From Streptomyces panaciradicis (GTDB lineage: Bacteria > Actinomycetota > Actinomycetes > Streptomycetales > Streptomycetaceae): 64,000 bases of DNA. Shown here piece after piece: positions 1 to 7,111 of this stretch. The notes under the pieces are model-generated. The model ran no database searches and had not been told where the DNA came from. It was given only the letters and a program-made list of their open reading frames with translations. The stretch is from positions 124,001 through 188,000 of the forward strand of contig NZ_JAMGBF010000001.1 of NCBI RefSeq assembly GCF_023516615.1, given 5' to 3'. The position numbers were made by a program, and so were the translations under genes. Numbering within the stretch: position 1 is the stretch's first letter; each line of letters starts with the position of its first letter.

Positions 1-388
1 GCAGCGCCGCCGTCTGCTCCTCGGCGACCCCCTCGTACAGCCTGAGAACCAGGATCAGGCGTTCCTGCGGCGCCAGCCCGGCCAGGGCGCTGTCGGGGTG
101 TGGGCGACTCCGGCCGAAACCGCCGTACTGGTGCCACGCGGCACGCGCGAAGCGGGTGGCGAGATACTGCCGGGCGCGGTCGTACGGGTCCTCCCCGCGC
201 AGCCGGTCCCAGCACGCGTACGTGTGCGCGAGGGCGTGTGTCAGCAGCCGCCGCGCCCGCGGGTTGTCCTCCGGCAGCTCCGCCGTGAGCAGCGTCGCGG
301 CGTGCAGCAGCCGCCCTGCCGCGCCCGCGACGAACGCCTCGAACTCCCGGGCCCGGCGGGCACCTTGGGACACCTGCCGTTGTCGCAC
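1..388 (-). CDS. SigE-family RNA polymerase sigma factor, 3' end missing
   Basis: Reading the minus strand from a GTG at 388 gives an open frame to the window edge beginning VRQRQVSQGARRAREFEAF. The start resembles the complete sigma factor at 36622-37131 (MRQARADEYAEFAAARAG), and the stretch ending LAPQERLILVLRLYEGVAEEQ matches the start of sigma region 4, where small sigma factors have 'LP..R.V..LRY.E..S..E'. A GGGAGG at 393-398 lies 4 bases upstream; a second in-frame GTG at 373 is possible. By family it would recruit core RNA polymerase to a small set of promoters. The C-terminal DNA-binding helix is outside the window, so truncation is by the window edge, not mutation. Region 2 is divergent, so it could be a sigma-like regulator. 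Confidence 0.7.
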   Translation of the reverse strand, partial: MRQRQVSQGARRAREFEAFVAGAAGRLLHAATLLTAELPEDNPRARRLLTHALAHTYACWDRLRGEDPYDRARQYLATRFARAAWHQYGGFGRSRPHPDSALAGLAPQERLILVLRLYEGVAEEQTAAL

Positions 389-587
389 CGCGCCTCCCAC
401 CCTGACGCGCCCCTGTGGGACCGGGACCCGGCCGCGTACGGCATGCGGAACCGTGTGCGACGGGGGCCCGATCTCATATGAGGCCAGGGGCGGCCTTTCG
501 GTCAAGAGCCGCGCGCCACCCATGCGTGCGAGAGGGGCCGTGCGAGTGTGCGGGAGGCACGGCCCGCCGCCGCGTCGCCCGCGGCGC

Positions 588-1112
588 CTACGACGGCTGC
601 GAAGCCTCCGGAGCCGGTACCCCCTGCACGGTCATCCGGGCGGAGAGGGCGGTGTTGAAGCGCGTGAGGAGCGTGCAGAACGCCTCGCGCTCCTCCGGCG
701 CCCAGTCGTGTGTCAGCTCGGCCATCAACTGACGCCTCGAGGAGCGCACTTCCTCCAGCCGTGACTGCCCGCGTGGGGACAGCTGGAGCACCACCGCGCG
801 CCCGTCCTCGGGGTGGGAGGTGCGCTTGACCAGACCGGTGTCGACGAGCGGAGCCACCTGCCGGGTGACCGTCGAGGAGTCGATGCCCATGCTGGCCGCG
901 AGCGCCTTGACGCCCATGGGGCCCTCGTTGTCGAGGCGGTTGAGCAGCAGGTATGCGGCGCGGTCCATGGAGTTGCGCACCTGCCCGACCCCGCCGAGCC
1001 GGGTCTGTTCGGCACGGCGGGCGAAGACCGCCACCTCGTGCTGCAGCGTGTCGAGGAGACCGGTGTCACCGACGGTCGTCATGTCCATCGACATTCCAGG
1101 TGTTGTGGGCAT
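588..1112 (-). CDS. MarR-family transcriptional regulator
   Basis: 174-residue protein with the MarR winged-helix core: MDRAAYLLLNRLDNEGPMGV, then the recognition helix segment MGIDSSTVTRQVAPLVDTGL and the wing with SHPEDGRAVVLQLS (the DxR motif of MarR proteins is seen as DGRA). The C-terminal helices form the usual dimer arm. It is divergent from threonine ammonia-lyase, with 145 bases between the start codons, so it may control that gene or itself; no ligand can be read from the sequence. Several in-frame ATGs (1112, 1094, 1088, 1082) precede the conserved core and no strong ribosome binding site separates them, so the true start could be up to 10 codons later. Confidence 0.85.
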   Translation of the reverse strand: MPTTPGMSMDMTTVGDTGLLDTLQHEVAVFARRAEQTRLGGVGQVRNSMDRAAYLLLNRLDNEGPMGVKALAASMGIDSSTVTRQVAPLVDTGLVKRTSHPEDGRAVVLQLSPRGQSRLEEVRSSRRQLMAELTHDWAPEEREAFCTLLTRFNTALSARMTVQGVPAPEASQPS

Positions 1113-1125
1113 GGCCGGAGGCTCG

Positions 1126-1135
1126 CTTCATGAAG
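1126..1135. promoter_or_regulatory. Short palindrome upstream of the MarR start
   Basis: CTTCATGAAG is a perfect 10-base palindrome 14 bases upstream of the MarR start codon. Its position would suit an autoregulatory operator, but it is short enough to occur by chance; inference only. Confidence 0.25.
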
Positions 1136-1257
1136 GTGGTCTGTGAATGGGGGACAGAGTACGCGGCCGGGAGGCGGGCCGTACCGGCGCTGCGCAAACC
1201 AGTCTCGGACGTTGGTCACACCGGTCGCGCGCGCCTGTGAACTGCGATGCTTGAGTC

Positions 1258-2487
1258 ATGAGCTACAGCACGGCTGACTCCTTGCGGTCCGTCACCCTGG
1301 ACGACGTACGCGGCGCCCAGAAGATGCTCACGGGCGTGGCGCGGATGACGGCGATGGAGGGCAGCAGGCACCTGTCCCAGCTGGTCGGCGCCCCGGTGCA
1401 CCTGAAGTGCGAGAACCTCCAGCGGACGGGCTCGTTCAAGCTGCGCGGCGCGTACGTCCGTATCGCCGGGCTGCTGCCGGAGGAGCGGGCCGCCGGGGTC
1501 GTCGCGGCGAGCGCCGGCAACCACGCGCAGGGCGTGGCCCTGGCGTCGTCGCTGCTCGGCGTGCGGGCGACGGTGTTCATGCCGAAGGGCGCCCCGCTGC
1601 CCAAGATCAGCGCGACGCGCGAGTACGGCGCCGAGGTGCGCCTGCACGGGCAGGTGGTGGACGAGACGCTGGCGGCCGCCCAGGCGTACGCGGCCGAGAC
1701 GGGCGCGGTGTTCATCCACCCCTTCGACCATCCCGACATCATCGCGGGGCAGGGCACGCTCGGCCTGGAGATCCTGGAGCAGTGCCCGGAGGTGCGGACG
1801 ATCGTCGTCGGCATCGGCGGCGGCGGGCTGGCGGCGGGTGTCGCGGTCGCCGTGAAGAGCCTGCGGCCGGACGTGCGGATCGTCGGTGTGCAGGCGGAGG
1901 GCGCGGCGGCGTACCCGCCCTCGCTCGCGGCCGGGCACCCGGTGTCGATCGGGCATCCGGCGACGATGGCCGACGGCATCAGGGTCGGGCGGCCCGGTGA
2001 CGTGCCGTTCGGGATCATCGAGGAACTGGTCGACGAGGTCCGCACGGTCACCGAGGACGAGCTGGCCGCCGCGCTGCTGCTGTGCCTGGAGCGGGCCAAG
2101 ATGGTCGTCGAGCCGGCCGGTGCGAGCCCGGTCGCGGCGCTGCTGAGCGATCCGCGCGCCTTCGAGGGACCGGTCGTGGCGGTGCTGTCCGGCGGCAACG
2201 TCGACCCGGTGCTGCTGCAGCGCGTGCTGCGGCACGGCATGGCCGCGCAGGGCCGCTACCTGGCCGTACGGCTGCGGCTGACGGACCGGCCGGGGGCGCT
2301 CGCGACGATTCTCGGGGTGTTGTCAGTGGTCGACGCTAACGTCCTCGATGTGAGCCACATTCGGACCGACCCACGGCTCGGGCTCACGGAGGCGGAGGTG
2401 GAGCTGCACCTGGAGACGAAGGGGCCGGAGCACTGCGCCGAGGTCGGCCGCGCCCTGCGCGAGGCGGGCTACACGGTCATCGACTGA
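1258..2487 (+). CDS. ilvA: Threonine ammonia-lyase (threonine dehydratase) with ACT domain
   Basis: 409 residues. Fold-type II PLP enzyme that converts L-threonine to 2-oxobutanoate and ammonia, the first step toward isoleucine. The PLP lysine is K61 in TGSFKLRGAY, followed by the phosphate-binding SAGNHAQGVA segment and the glycine loop GIGGGGLAAG. A single C-terminal ACT domain (about residue 335 on, beginning RLRLTDRPGALA) is present. One ACT domain and roughly 400 residues resemble the shorter biosynthetic/catabolic actinobacterial type rather than the 510-residue E. coli IlvA with two ACT-like domains. Transcribed away from the MarR gene. ATG 1258 follows a weak TTGAG. Confidence 0.93.
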   Translation: MSYSTADSLRSVTLDDVRGAQKMLTGVARMTAMEGSRHLSQLVGAPVHLKCENLQRTGSFKLRGAYVRIAGLLPEERAAGVVAASAGNHAQGVALASSLLGVRATVFMPKGAPLPKISATREYGAEVRLHGQVVDETLAAAQAYAAETGAVFIHPFDHPDIIAGQGTLGLEILEQCPEVRTIVVGIGGGGLAAGVAVAVKSLRPDVRIVGVQAEGAAAYPPSLAAGHPVSIGHPATMADGIRVGRPGDVPFGIIEELVDEVRTVTEDELAAALLLCLERAKMVVEPAGASPVAALLSDPRAFEGPVVAVLSGGNVDPVLLQRVLRHGMAAQGRYLAVRLRLTDRPGALATILGVLSVVDANVLDVSHIRTDPRLGLTEAEVELHLETKGPEHCAEVGRALREAGYTVID

Positions 2488-2564
2488 CGCGCCGGGATTT
2501 CGCACCGCAGCACCGGAAAACCCCAGTTCAGAAGCCCTTCGTCACCCGTTCGGGAAAATCCGTT

Positions 2565-2598
2565 GAGACACGCGATACATCGCGTTATGGTGTGTCTC
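2565..2598. promoter_or_regulatory. Operator-like inverted repeats before the ABC exporter
   Basis: GAGACAC (2565-2571) and its exact complement GTGTCTC (2592-2598) flank a second, perfect inverted repeat CGCGAT-AC-ATCGCG (2571-2584). The two repeats are not concentric. The site is about 100 bases before the exporter start at 2694 and probably overlaps its promoter. Exporters of this type are commonly controlled by TetR, MarR or PadR repressors; which one acts here cannot be told. Confidence 0.5.
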
Positions 2599-2693
2599 GT
2601 GGCCGCTCTTTCGCCGTCCGGCACCCGTCGGGCGGAGCAAAGCACACAAATCCAGGCTTTTTTCGAAGAATCCCCGACGACGTGGAGACTCAT

Positions 2694-3710
2694 ATGCCAG
2701 GCGCCATCTATGCCGAAGGCCTGGTGAAGACCTTCGGTGACGTAAGGGCTCTGGACGGCGTCGACCTCGATGTCCCCGAGGGCACCGTCCTGGGCCTGCT
2801 CGGGCCGAACGGCGCGGGCAAGACCACCACTGTCCGCTGTCTGACCACCCTGCTGCAACCGGATAGCGGCAGGGCCGTCGTCGCGGGCCTCGACGTGCTC
2901 AAGCACCCGAACGAGGTGCGCCGCTCGATCGGCCTGTCCGGCCAGTTCGCCGCCGTCGACGAGTACCTGACCGGCCGGGAGAACCTGCAGATGGTCGGGC
3001 AGCTCTACCAGATGAAGGCCAAGGCCGCGAAGGCCCGGGCCGACGAGCTGCTGGCCCAGTTCGACCTCACGGACGCCGCCGACCGCACCGCCAAGACGTA
3101 CTCGGGCGGCATGCGCCGCCGGCTCGACCTCGCCGCCGCCCTGGTCGTCTCCCCGCCCGTGATGTTCATGGACGAACCGACGACCGGCCTCGACCCCCGC
3201 AACCGCCAGATGCTGTGGGAGGTCATCAAACAGCTCGTCTCCGGCGGTACGACCCTGCTGCTGACCACGCAGTACCTGGAAGAGGCCGACCACCTCGCCC
3301 ACGACATCGCGGTCGTCGACCACGGCCGCGTCATCGCCCGCGGCACCTCCGACCAGCTCAAGGCCCGCACCGGCGGCGAGCGCGTCGAGGTCGTGGTGCA
3401 CGAGCGCGAGCACATCCCCACCGCCCGCGAGGTCCTCGGCGGCTTCGGCAAGGGCGACGTCACCGTCGAGGAGCACACCCGCAAGCTCACCGTCTCCGTC
3501 ACCGGCGGCGCCAAGCTGCTGGCCGAGATCATCCGGGAACTGGACGTCCGCGGGATCGAGATGGACGACATCGGCCTGCGCCGCCCGACCCTCGACGACG
3601 TCTTCCTCTCCCTGACCGGCCATGTGGCCGAGGAGAAACCGGAGGAGAACGGCGCGACGGCGGACGCCCCCGCCAAGGACCGCAAGCAGAAGAAGGAGGC
3701 CACCAAGTGA
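2694..3710 (+). CDS. DrrA-type ABC transporter ATP-binding protein
   Basis: 338 residues. Energises export by the membrane partner that follows. Walker A is GPNGAGKT at 37-44, the ABC signature is YSGGMRRRLDLA, Walker B is VMFMDEPT, and the switch histidine region is missing in the usual TQYLEEAD form of the daunorubicin-resistance (DrrA) subfamily, where Q replaces H-loop flanking residues. The C-terminal 100 residues form the DrrA extension ending in a Lys/Glu-rich tail. ATG 2694 has a GTGGAGA site upstream; an open frame continues 34 codons further upstream but runs through the inverted repeats, so I do not use it. Overlaps the permease start by 4 bp (GTGA). The substrate is unknown; antibiotics or lipids are typical for the family. 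Confidence 0.92.
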   Translation: MPGAIYAEGLVKTFGDVRALDGVDLDVPEGTVLGLLGPNGAGKTTTVRCLTTLLQPDSGRAVVAGLDVLKHPNEVRRSIGLSGQFAAVDEYLTGRENLQMVGQLYQMKAKAAKARADELLAQFDLTDAADRTAKTYSGGMRRRLDLAAALVVSPPVMFMDEPTTGLDPRNRQMLWEVIKQLVSGGTTLLLTTQYLEEADHLAHDIAVVDHGRVIARGTSDQLKARTGGERVEVVVHEREHIPTAREVLGGFGKGDVTVEEHTRKLTVSVTGGAKLLAEIIRELDVRGIEMDDIGLRRPTLDDVFLSLTGHVAEEKPEENGATADAPAKDRKQKKEATK

Positions 3711-4564
3711 GCGCCGTGACCGACGCCCTCAGGGTCGCGCCGACCGGGAACCCCGTCAGCCAGTCCGTCCGGGACTCCATGGTCGTCGCCAAGCGGAACC
3801 TGATCCGCATGTCCCGCATCCCCGAGATGATCATCTACGGGCTCATCCAGCCCATCATGTTCGTGGTGCTGTTCACCTACGTCTTCGGCGGCTCGATGCA
3901 GATCGGCGGCAGCACCAGCGCCACCGACTACAAGAACTTCCTGATGGCCGGCATCTTCGCGCAGACCGTCACGTTCGCCACCGCCAGCTCCGGCGCCGGC
4001 ATCGCCGACGACATGCACAAGGGGCTCATCGACCGCTTCCGCTCCCTGCCCATGGCGCGCGGCGCGGTGCTGACCGGGCGCACGCTCGCCGACCTCGTCC
4101 AGACGGCGCTGACCCTCGTCGTCCTCGCGGTGGTCGCGCTCCTGGTCGGCTGGCGGGTCGGGTCGAACGGCCCCACGAACGCCGCCAAGGTCCTCGCTGC
4201 CTTCGGCCTGCTGCTCCTGCTCGGCTACGCGTTCACCTGGATCGGCGCCCTGATCGGCATGTCGGTACGCACCCCCGAGGCCGCCACCTCCAGCGGACTG
4301 ATCTGGCTGTTCCCGGTGACGTTCATCTCCAACGCCTTCGTGGACACCAGCCACATGACCCCGTGGCTGCGCCACATCGCCGAGTGGAACCCCTTCAGCG
4401 CCACCGTGCAGGCCTGCCGGGTGCTGTTCGCCAACCCCGGCCAGTCGCAGTCCGGAGCCTGGCCGATGCAGCACCCGGTGTGGGCCTCGCTGATCTACTC
4501 CGCCCTGATCATCGTCGTCTTCCGGACCCTCGCGGTACGCAAGTACCGCTCGGCGACGGCCTGA
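3707..4564 (+). CDS. ABC-2 type permease, DrrB family
   Basis: 285 residues, GTG start overlapping the ATPase stop, which signals translational coupling. Six hydrophobic segments are visible, starting with PIMFVVLFTYVFGGSMQIGG, the characteristic N-terminal part of DrrB-type permeases, and including a TLVVLAVVALLVGW segment and a LLLLGYAFTWIGALIGM segment. It forms the membrane channel of the exporter with the upstream ATPase. Two strong GC hairpins follow the stop codon. Confidence 0.9.
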   Translation: MSAVTDALRVAPTGNPVSQSVRDSMVVAKRNLIRMSRIPEMIIYGLIQPIMFVVLFTYVFGGSMQIGGSTSATDYKNFLMAGIFAQTVTFATASSGAGIADDMHKGLIDRFRSLPMARGAVLTGRTLADLVQTALTLVVLAVVALLVGWRVGSNGPTNAAKVLAAFGLLLLLGYAFTWIGALIGMSVRTPEAATSSGLIWLFPVTFISNAFVDTSHMTPWLRHIAEWNPFSATVQACRVLFANPGQSQSGAWPMQHPVWASLIYSALIIVVFRTLAVRKYRSATA

Positions 4565-4596
4565 GCGGCCCGCGCGGCCTGAGCGGCCCGCCCGCC

Positions 4597-4667
4597 CCGC
4601 GCGGCGACCGACCGCCGCGCGGAGCGGACACGACCACGCCCCCGGCGCCATGAGGACGCCGGGGGCG
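4597..4667. terminator. Tandem hairpins between convergent exporter and greA genes
   Basis: Two perfect GC stems: CCGCGCGGC/GCCGCGCGG (4597-4605 with 4614-4622) and CGCCCCCGGCG/CGCCGGGGGCG (4637-4647 with 4657-4667). Neither has a U-tract, which is common for Streptomyces terminators. They lie between convergent genes and probably serve both strands. Confidence 0.7.
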
Positions 4668-4712
4668 GGTCGAGGGCAGGGTGGCCGCGGGAGCGGCCCG
4701 ATGACCGTCGGG

Positions 4713-5213
4713 TTAGCCGTTGTAGGGCTCGGCCTTGAGGATCTTCACGGAGGCCTTCTTGCCGTTCGGCAGTTCGTACTCCGCGTCCTCTCCGACCTTG
4801 TGGCCGATGACGCCGGAGCCGAGCGGGGACTGCGGCGAGTAGGTCTCGACGTCGGCGCTCGCGTACTCGCGCGAGGCGAGCAGGAACGTCATCGTGTCGT
4901 CCTCGTCGCCGTCGAAGGCGATGGTCACGACCATGCCGGGTGCCACGGCGCCGTCCGCCGACTCCGGGGCCTCGCCGACCTTGGCGTTCTCCAGGAGCTG
5001 GGTCAGCTGGCGCACACGGAGCTCCTGCTTGCCCTGCTCTTCCTTGGCCGCGTGGTACCCGCCGTTCTCACGCAGGTCGCCCTCCTCGCGCGCGGCCGCG
5101 ATCTTGGCGGCGATCTCCGTGCGCGCGGGACCAGACAGGTACTCCAGCTCGGCCTTGAGCTGGTTGTACGCCTCCTGGGTCAGCCAGGTGACGTTCTCGC
5201 TGGTCTGGGTCAC
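4713..5213 (-). CDS. greA: Transcription elongation factor GreA
   Basis: 166 residues, the normal GreA length. N-terminal coiled-coil (WLTQEAYNQLKAELEYL ... REEGDLRENGGYHAAKEEQG) carries the acidic tip that enters the RNA polymerase secondary channel and triggers transcript cleavage in backtracked complexes; the C-terminal FKBP-like domain begins near residue 85 and contains SPLGSGVIGHKVGED. GTG 5213 is preceded by GAGGAG; the open frame extends ten codons further without a site. Monocistronic, with its own upstream region of about 165 bases. Confidence 0.96.
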   Translation of the reverse strand: MTQTSENVTWLTQEAYNQLKAELEYLSGPARTEIAAKIAAAREEGDLRENGGYHAAKEEQGKQELRVRQLTQLLENAKVGEAPESADGAVAPGMVVTIAFDGDEDDTMTFLLASREYASADVETYSPQSPLGSGVIGHKVGEDAEYELPNGKKASVKILKAEPYNG

Positions 5214-5380
5214 AGGTGCTCCTCGTAGGTACTGGGAATACAAAGCATCGCCCTACCCAGAAGAATGTTCCTTCACGGAAGGGCGAAACCACGAGCCTAA
5301 CAATTCAGTGGCCGAAGAGGGAGGACATAAGCCATCAGAATTACGTCGACGCAGGTCAGCCGCAATGCATCCGGGTGATG

Positions 5381-5779
5381 TCAGTCGGCGTGACAGCCCA
5401 GCAGCTCGGCCGTGGTGCCCGGAGCCGTCGTACGGAGCGTGACGACCTTGTCGATCCGGGTGGCGCTGCCGTCGAACCGGAAGTCGGCCCGGCCCACCTC
5501 GGAGCCGTCCGCGGCCTGGGAGCGGACCGTGCAGTAGCCGGAGGCGCCGGCGTCCTTGCGGACCTCCAGGTGCACCGAGACGGAGCTCTTGTGCGGCTCG
5601 AACGTGATCACTTCGCCGCTGATCTTGTTCTGGCCGACGTAGTGGTAGGCGAAGTAGCCGACCAGGACGAGCAGCAGGGTCCCGAGGACGGCACCGGCGA
5701 TCTTGAGCTTGTGGTCGGCACGCGCGTCCGAGGAGCGGCCGTAGCGGCCCTCGGGCAGCTGAGTGCGCGCCGTGCTCAT
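5381..5779 (-). CDS. DUF4307 single-pass membrane protein
   Basis: 132 residues: a charged N-terminus of about 27 residues, one membrane segment (IAGAVLGTLLLVLVGYFAYHYV), then an extracellular beta-rich domain containing EVRKDAGASGYCTVRSQA and ending LLGCHAD with two cysteines that could form a disulfide. This matches the actinobacterial DUF4307 family, commonly found beside mca. No biochemical role is known. It is divergent from mca and shares its promoter region. Confidence 0.85.
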   Translation of the reverse strand: MSTARTQLPEGRYGRSSDARADHKLKIAGAVLGTLLLVLVGYFAYHYVGQNKISGEVITFEPHKSSVSVHLEVRKDAGASGYCTVRSQAADGSEVGRADFRFDGSATRIDKVVTLRTTAPGTTAELLGCHAD

Positions 5780-5818
5780 GATCGTCCTCTCGGTGCGGGG
5801 CTCCCTGAGCCGGACCCC

Positions 5819-5844
5819 GGAATTATTCGCCCCCCGATTCGGTC
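5819..5844 (+). promoter_or_regulatory. Candidate SigR-type promoter for mca
   Basis: GGAAT at 5819-5823, then 18 bases, then GTC at 5842-5844. The thiol-stress sigma factor SigR recognises GGAAT-N18/19-GTT, and mca is an established member of its regulon in S. coelicolor. The -10 differs by one base (GTC for GTT). It would give a leader of roughly 110 bases before the TTG start. Confidence 0.5.
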
Positions 5845-5962
5845 ACTATAGAAGCCTCCCGCCCGCCGCCCGACCACCGCCCCTCAACGACGTCCCTACG
5901 GGACGGCACCTGTTGAATTGCCCCCGAAGACACCGGGGCGCCGACTTTACGAGGATTGAGTC

Positions 5963-6844
5963 TTGACTGACCAGCTGCGACTGATGGCCGTGCACGCCCA
6001 CCCCGACGACGAGTCGAGCAAGGGCGCGGCCACCATGGCGAAGTACGTGTCCGAGGGAGTGGACGTGCTGGTCGTGACCTGCACCGGTGGGGAGCGCGGT
6101 TCCATCCTCAATCCGAAGCTGCAGGGCGACAAGTACATCGAGGAGCACATCCACGAGGTACGCAAGAAGGAGATGGACGAGGCCCGCGAGATCCTCGGCG
6201 TCAAGCAGGAGTGGCTCGGCTTCGTCGACTCCGGCCTGCCGGAGGGCGACCCGCTGCCGCCGCTGCCCGAGGGCTGCTTCGCCCTGGAGGACGTCGACAA
6301 GGCGGCGGGCGAGCTGGTCAAGCAGATCCGCTCCTTCCGGCCGCAGGTGATCACCACCTACGACGAGAACGGCGGCTACCCGCACCCCGACCACATCATG
6401 ACCCACAAGATCTCGATGGTGGCGTTCGAGGGCGCGGCGGACACCGAGAAGTACCCGGAGGCCGAGTTCGGCCCGGCGTACCAGCCGCAGAAGCTGTACT
6501 ACAACCAGGGCTTCAACCGCCCGCGCACCGAGGCGCTGCACAACGCGCTGCTGGAGCGCGGCCTGGAGTCGCCGTACGGGGACTGGCTCAAGCGCTGGAA
6601 GGAGTTCGAGCGGGTCGAGCGCACGCTGACCACGCACGTCCCGTGCGCCGACTTCTTCGAGATCCGCGACAAGGCCCTGATCGCGCACGCCACGCAGATC
6701 GACCCCGACGGCGGCTGGTTCAAGGTCCCGATGGAGATCCAGAAGGAGGTCTGGCCGACGGAGGAGTACGAGCTGGCGAAGTCGCTCGTGGACACCTCCC
6801 TCCCCGAGGACGACCTCTTCGCGGGCATCCGCGACAATGCCTGA
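5963..6844 (+). CDS. mca: Mycothiol S-conjugate amidase
   Basis: 293 residues, TTG start after ACGAGGA. Zinc-dependent amidase that hydrolyses mycothiol S-conjugates to a mercapturic acid and GlcN-Ins, allowing detoxified electrophiles to leave the cell. The LmbE-family zinc motif HAHPDDE is at residues 11-17 and the third ligand motif HPDHIMTH lies near residue 140. The motif QEWLGFVDSGLPEGDPLPPLP is typical of Mca as opposed to the deacetylase MshB. The following small membrane protein gene begins 2 bases after its stop codon. Confidence 0.95.
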   Translation: MTDQLRLMAVHAHPDDESSKGAATMAKYVSEGVDVLVVTCTGGERGSILNPKLQGDKYIEEHIHEVRKKEMDEAREILGVKQEWLGFVDSGLPEGDPLPPLPEGCFALEDVDKAAGELVKQIRSFRPQVITTYDENGGYPHPDHIMTHKISMVAFEGAADTEKYPEAEFGPAYQPQKLYYNQGFNRPRTEALHNALLERGLESPYGDWLKRWKEFERVERTLTTHVPCADFFEIRDKALIAHATQIDPDGGWFKVPMEIQKEVWPTEEYELAKSLVDTSLPEDDLFAGIRDNA

Positions 6845-6845
6845 C

Positions 6846-7082
6846 ATGAGCGCAAGCGTGAGCCTGGCAGTGACGCACCTCGTCCCCCTCGCCAAGGAGG
6901 TGGACGAGAACAAGGTCACCCCCGGCGTCCTCGGTTTCATCGTCTTCGCGGTGATGGCCCTGGCGGTGTGGGGGCTGATGAAGTCCATGAGCAAGCACAT
7001 GGGCAAGGTGAAGTTCGAGGAGCCCGCGGACTCCGAGGAGAAGGCCTCCACCAAGGCGTCCGGCAAGGGCTCCGCGGCCTGA
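6846..7082 (+). CDS. Small single-pass membrane protein downstream of mca
   Basis: 78 residues: one membrane helix (TPGVLGFIVFAVMALAVWGLM) and a lysine/glutamate-rich cytoplasmic tail ending KASGKGSAA. ATG 6846 is one base past the mca stop, so the two are co-transcribed. Conserved mca neighbours of this type are known in actinobacteria, but no function is assigned. An in-frame ATG at 6837 overlaps mca and is less likely. Confidence 0.8.
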   Translation: MSASVSLAVTHLVPLAKEVDENKVTPGVLGFIVFAVMALAVWGLMKSMSKHMGKVKFEEPADSEEKASTKASGKGSAA

Positions 7083-7111
7083 CCCGCCGACGGTGGCGGG
7101 GCTGACGGACG

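Noticed and set aside
1407..2000. Long frames overlapping ilvA and most other genes
   Set aside because: Shadow frames of high-GC coding sequence with Arg/Ala/Gly-rich products and no start signals.
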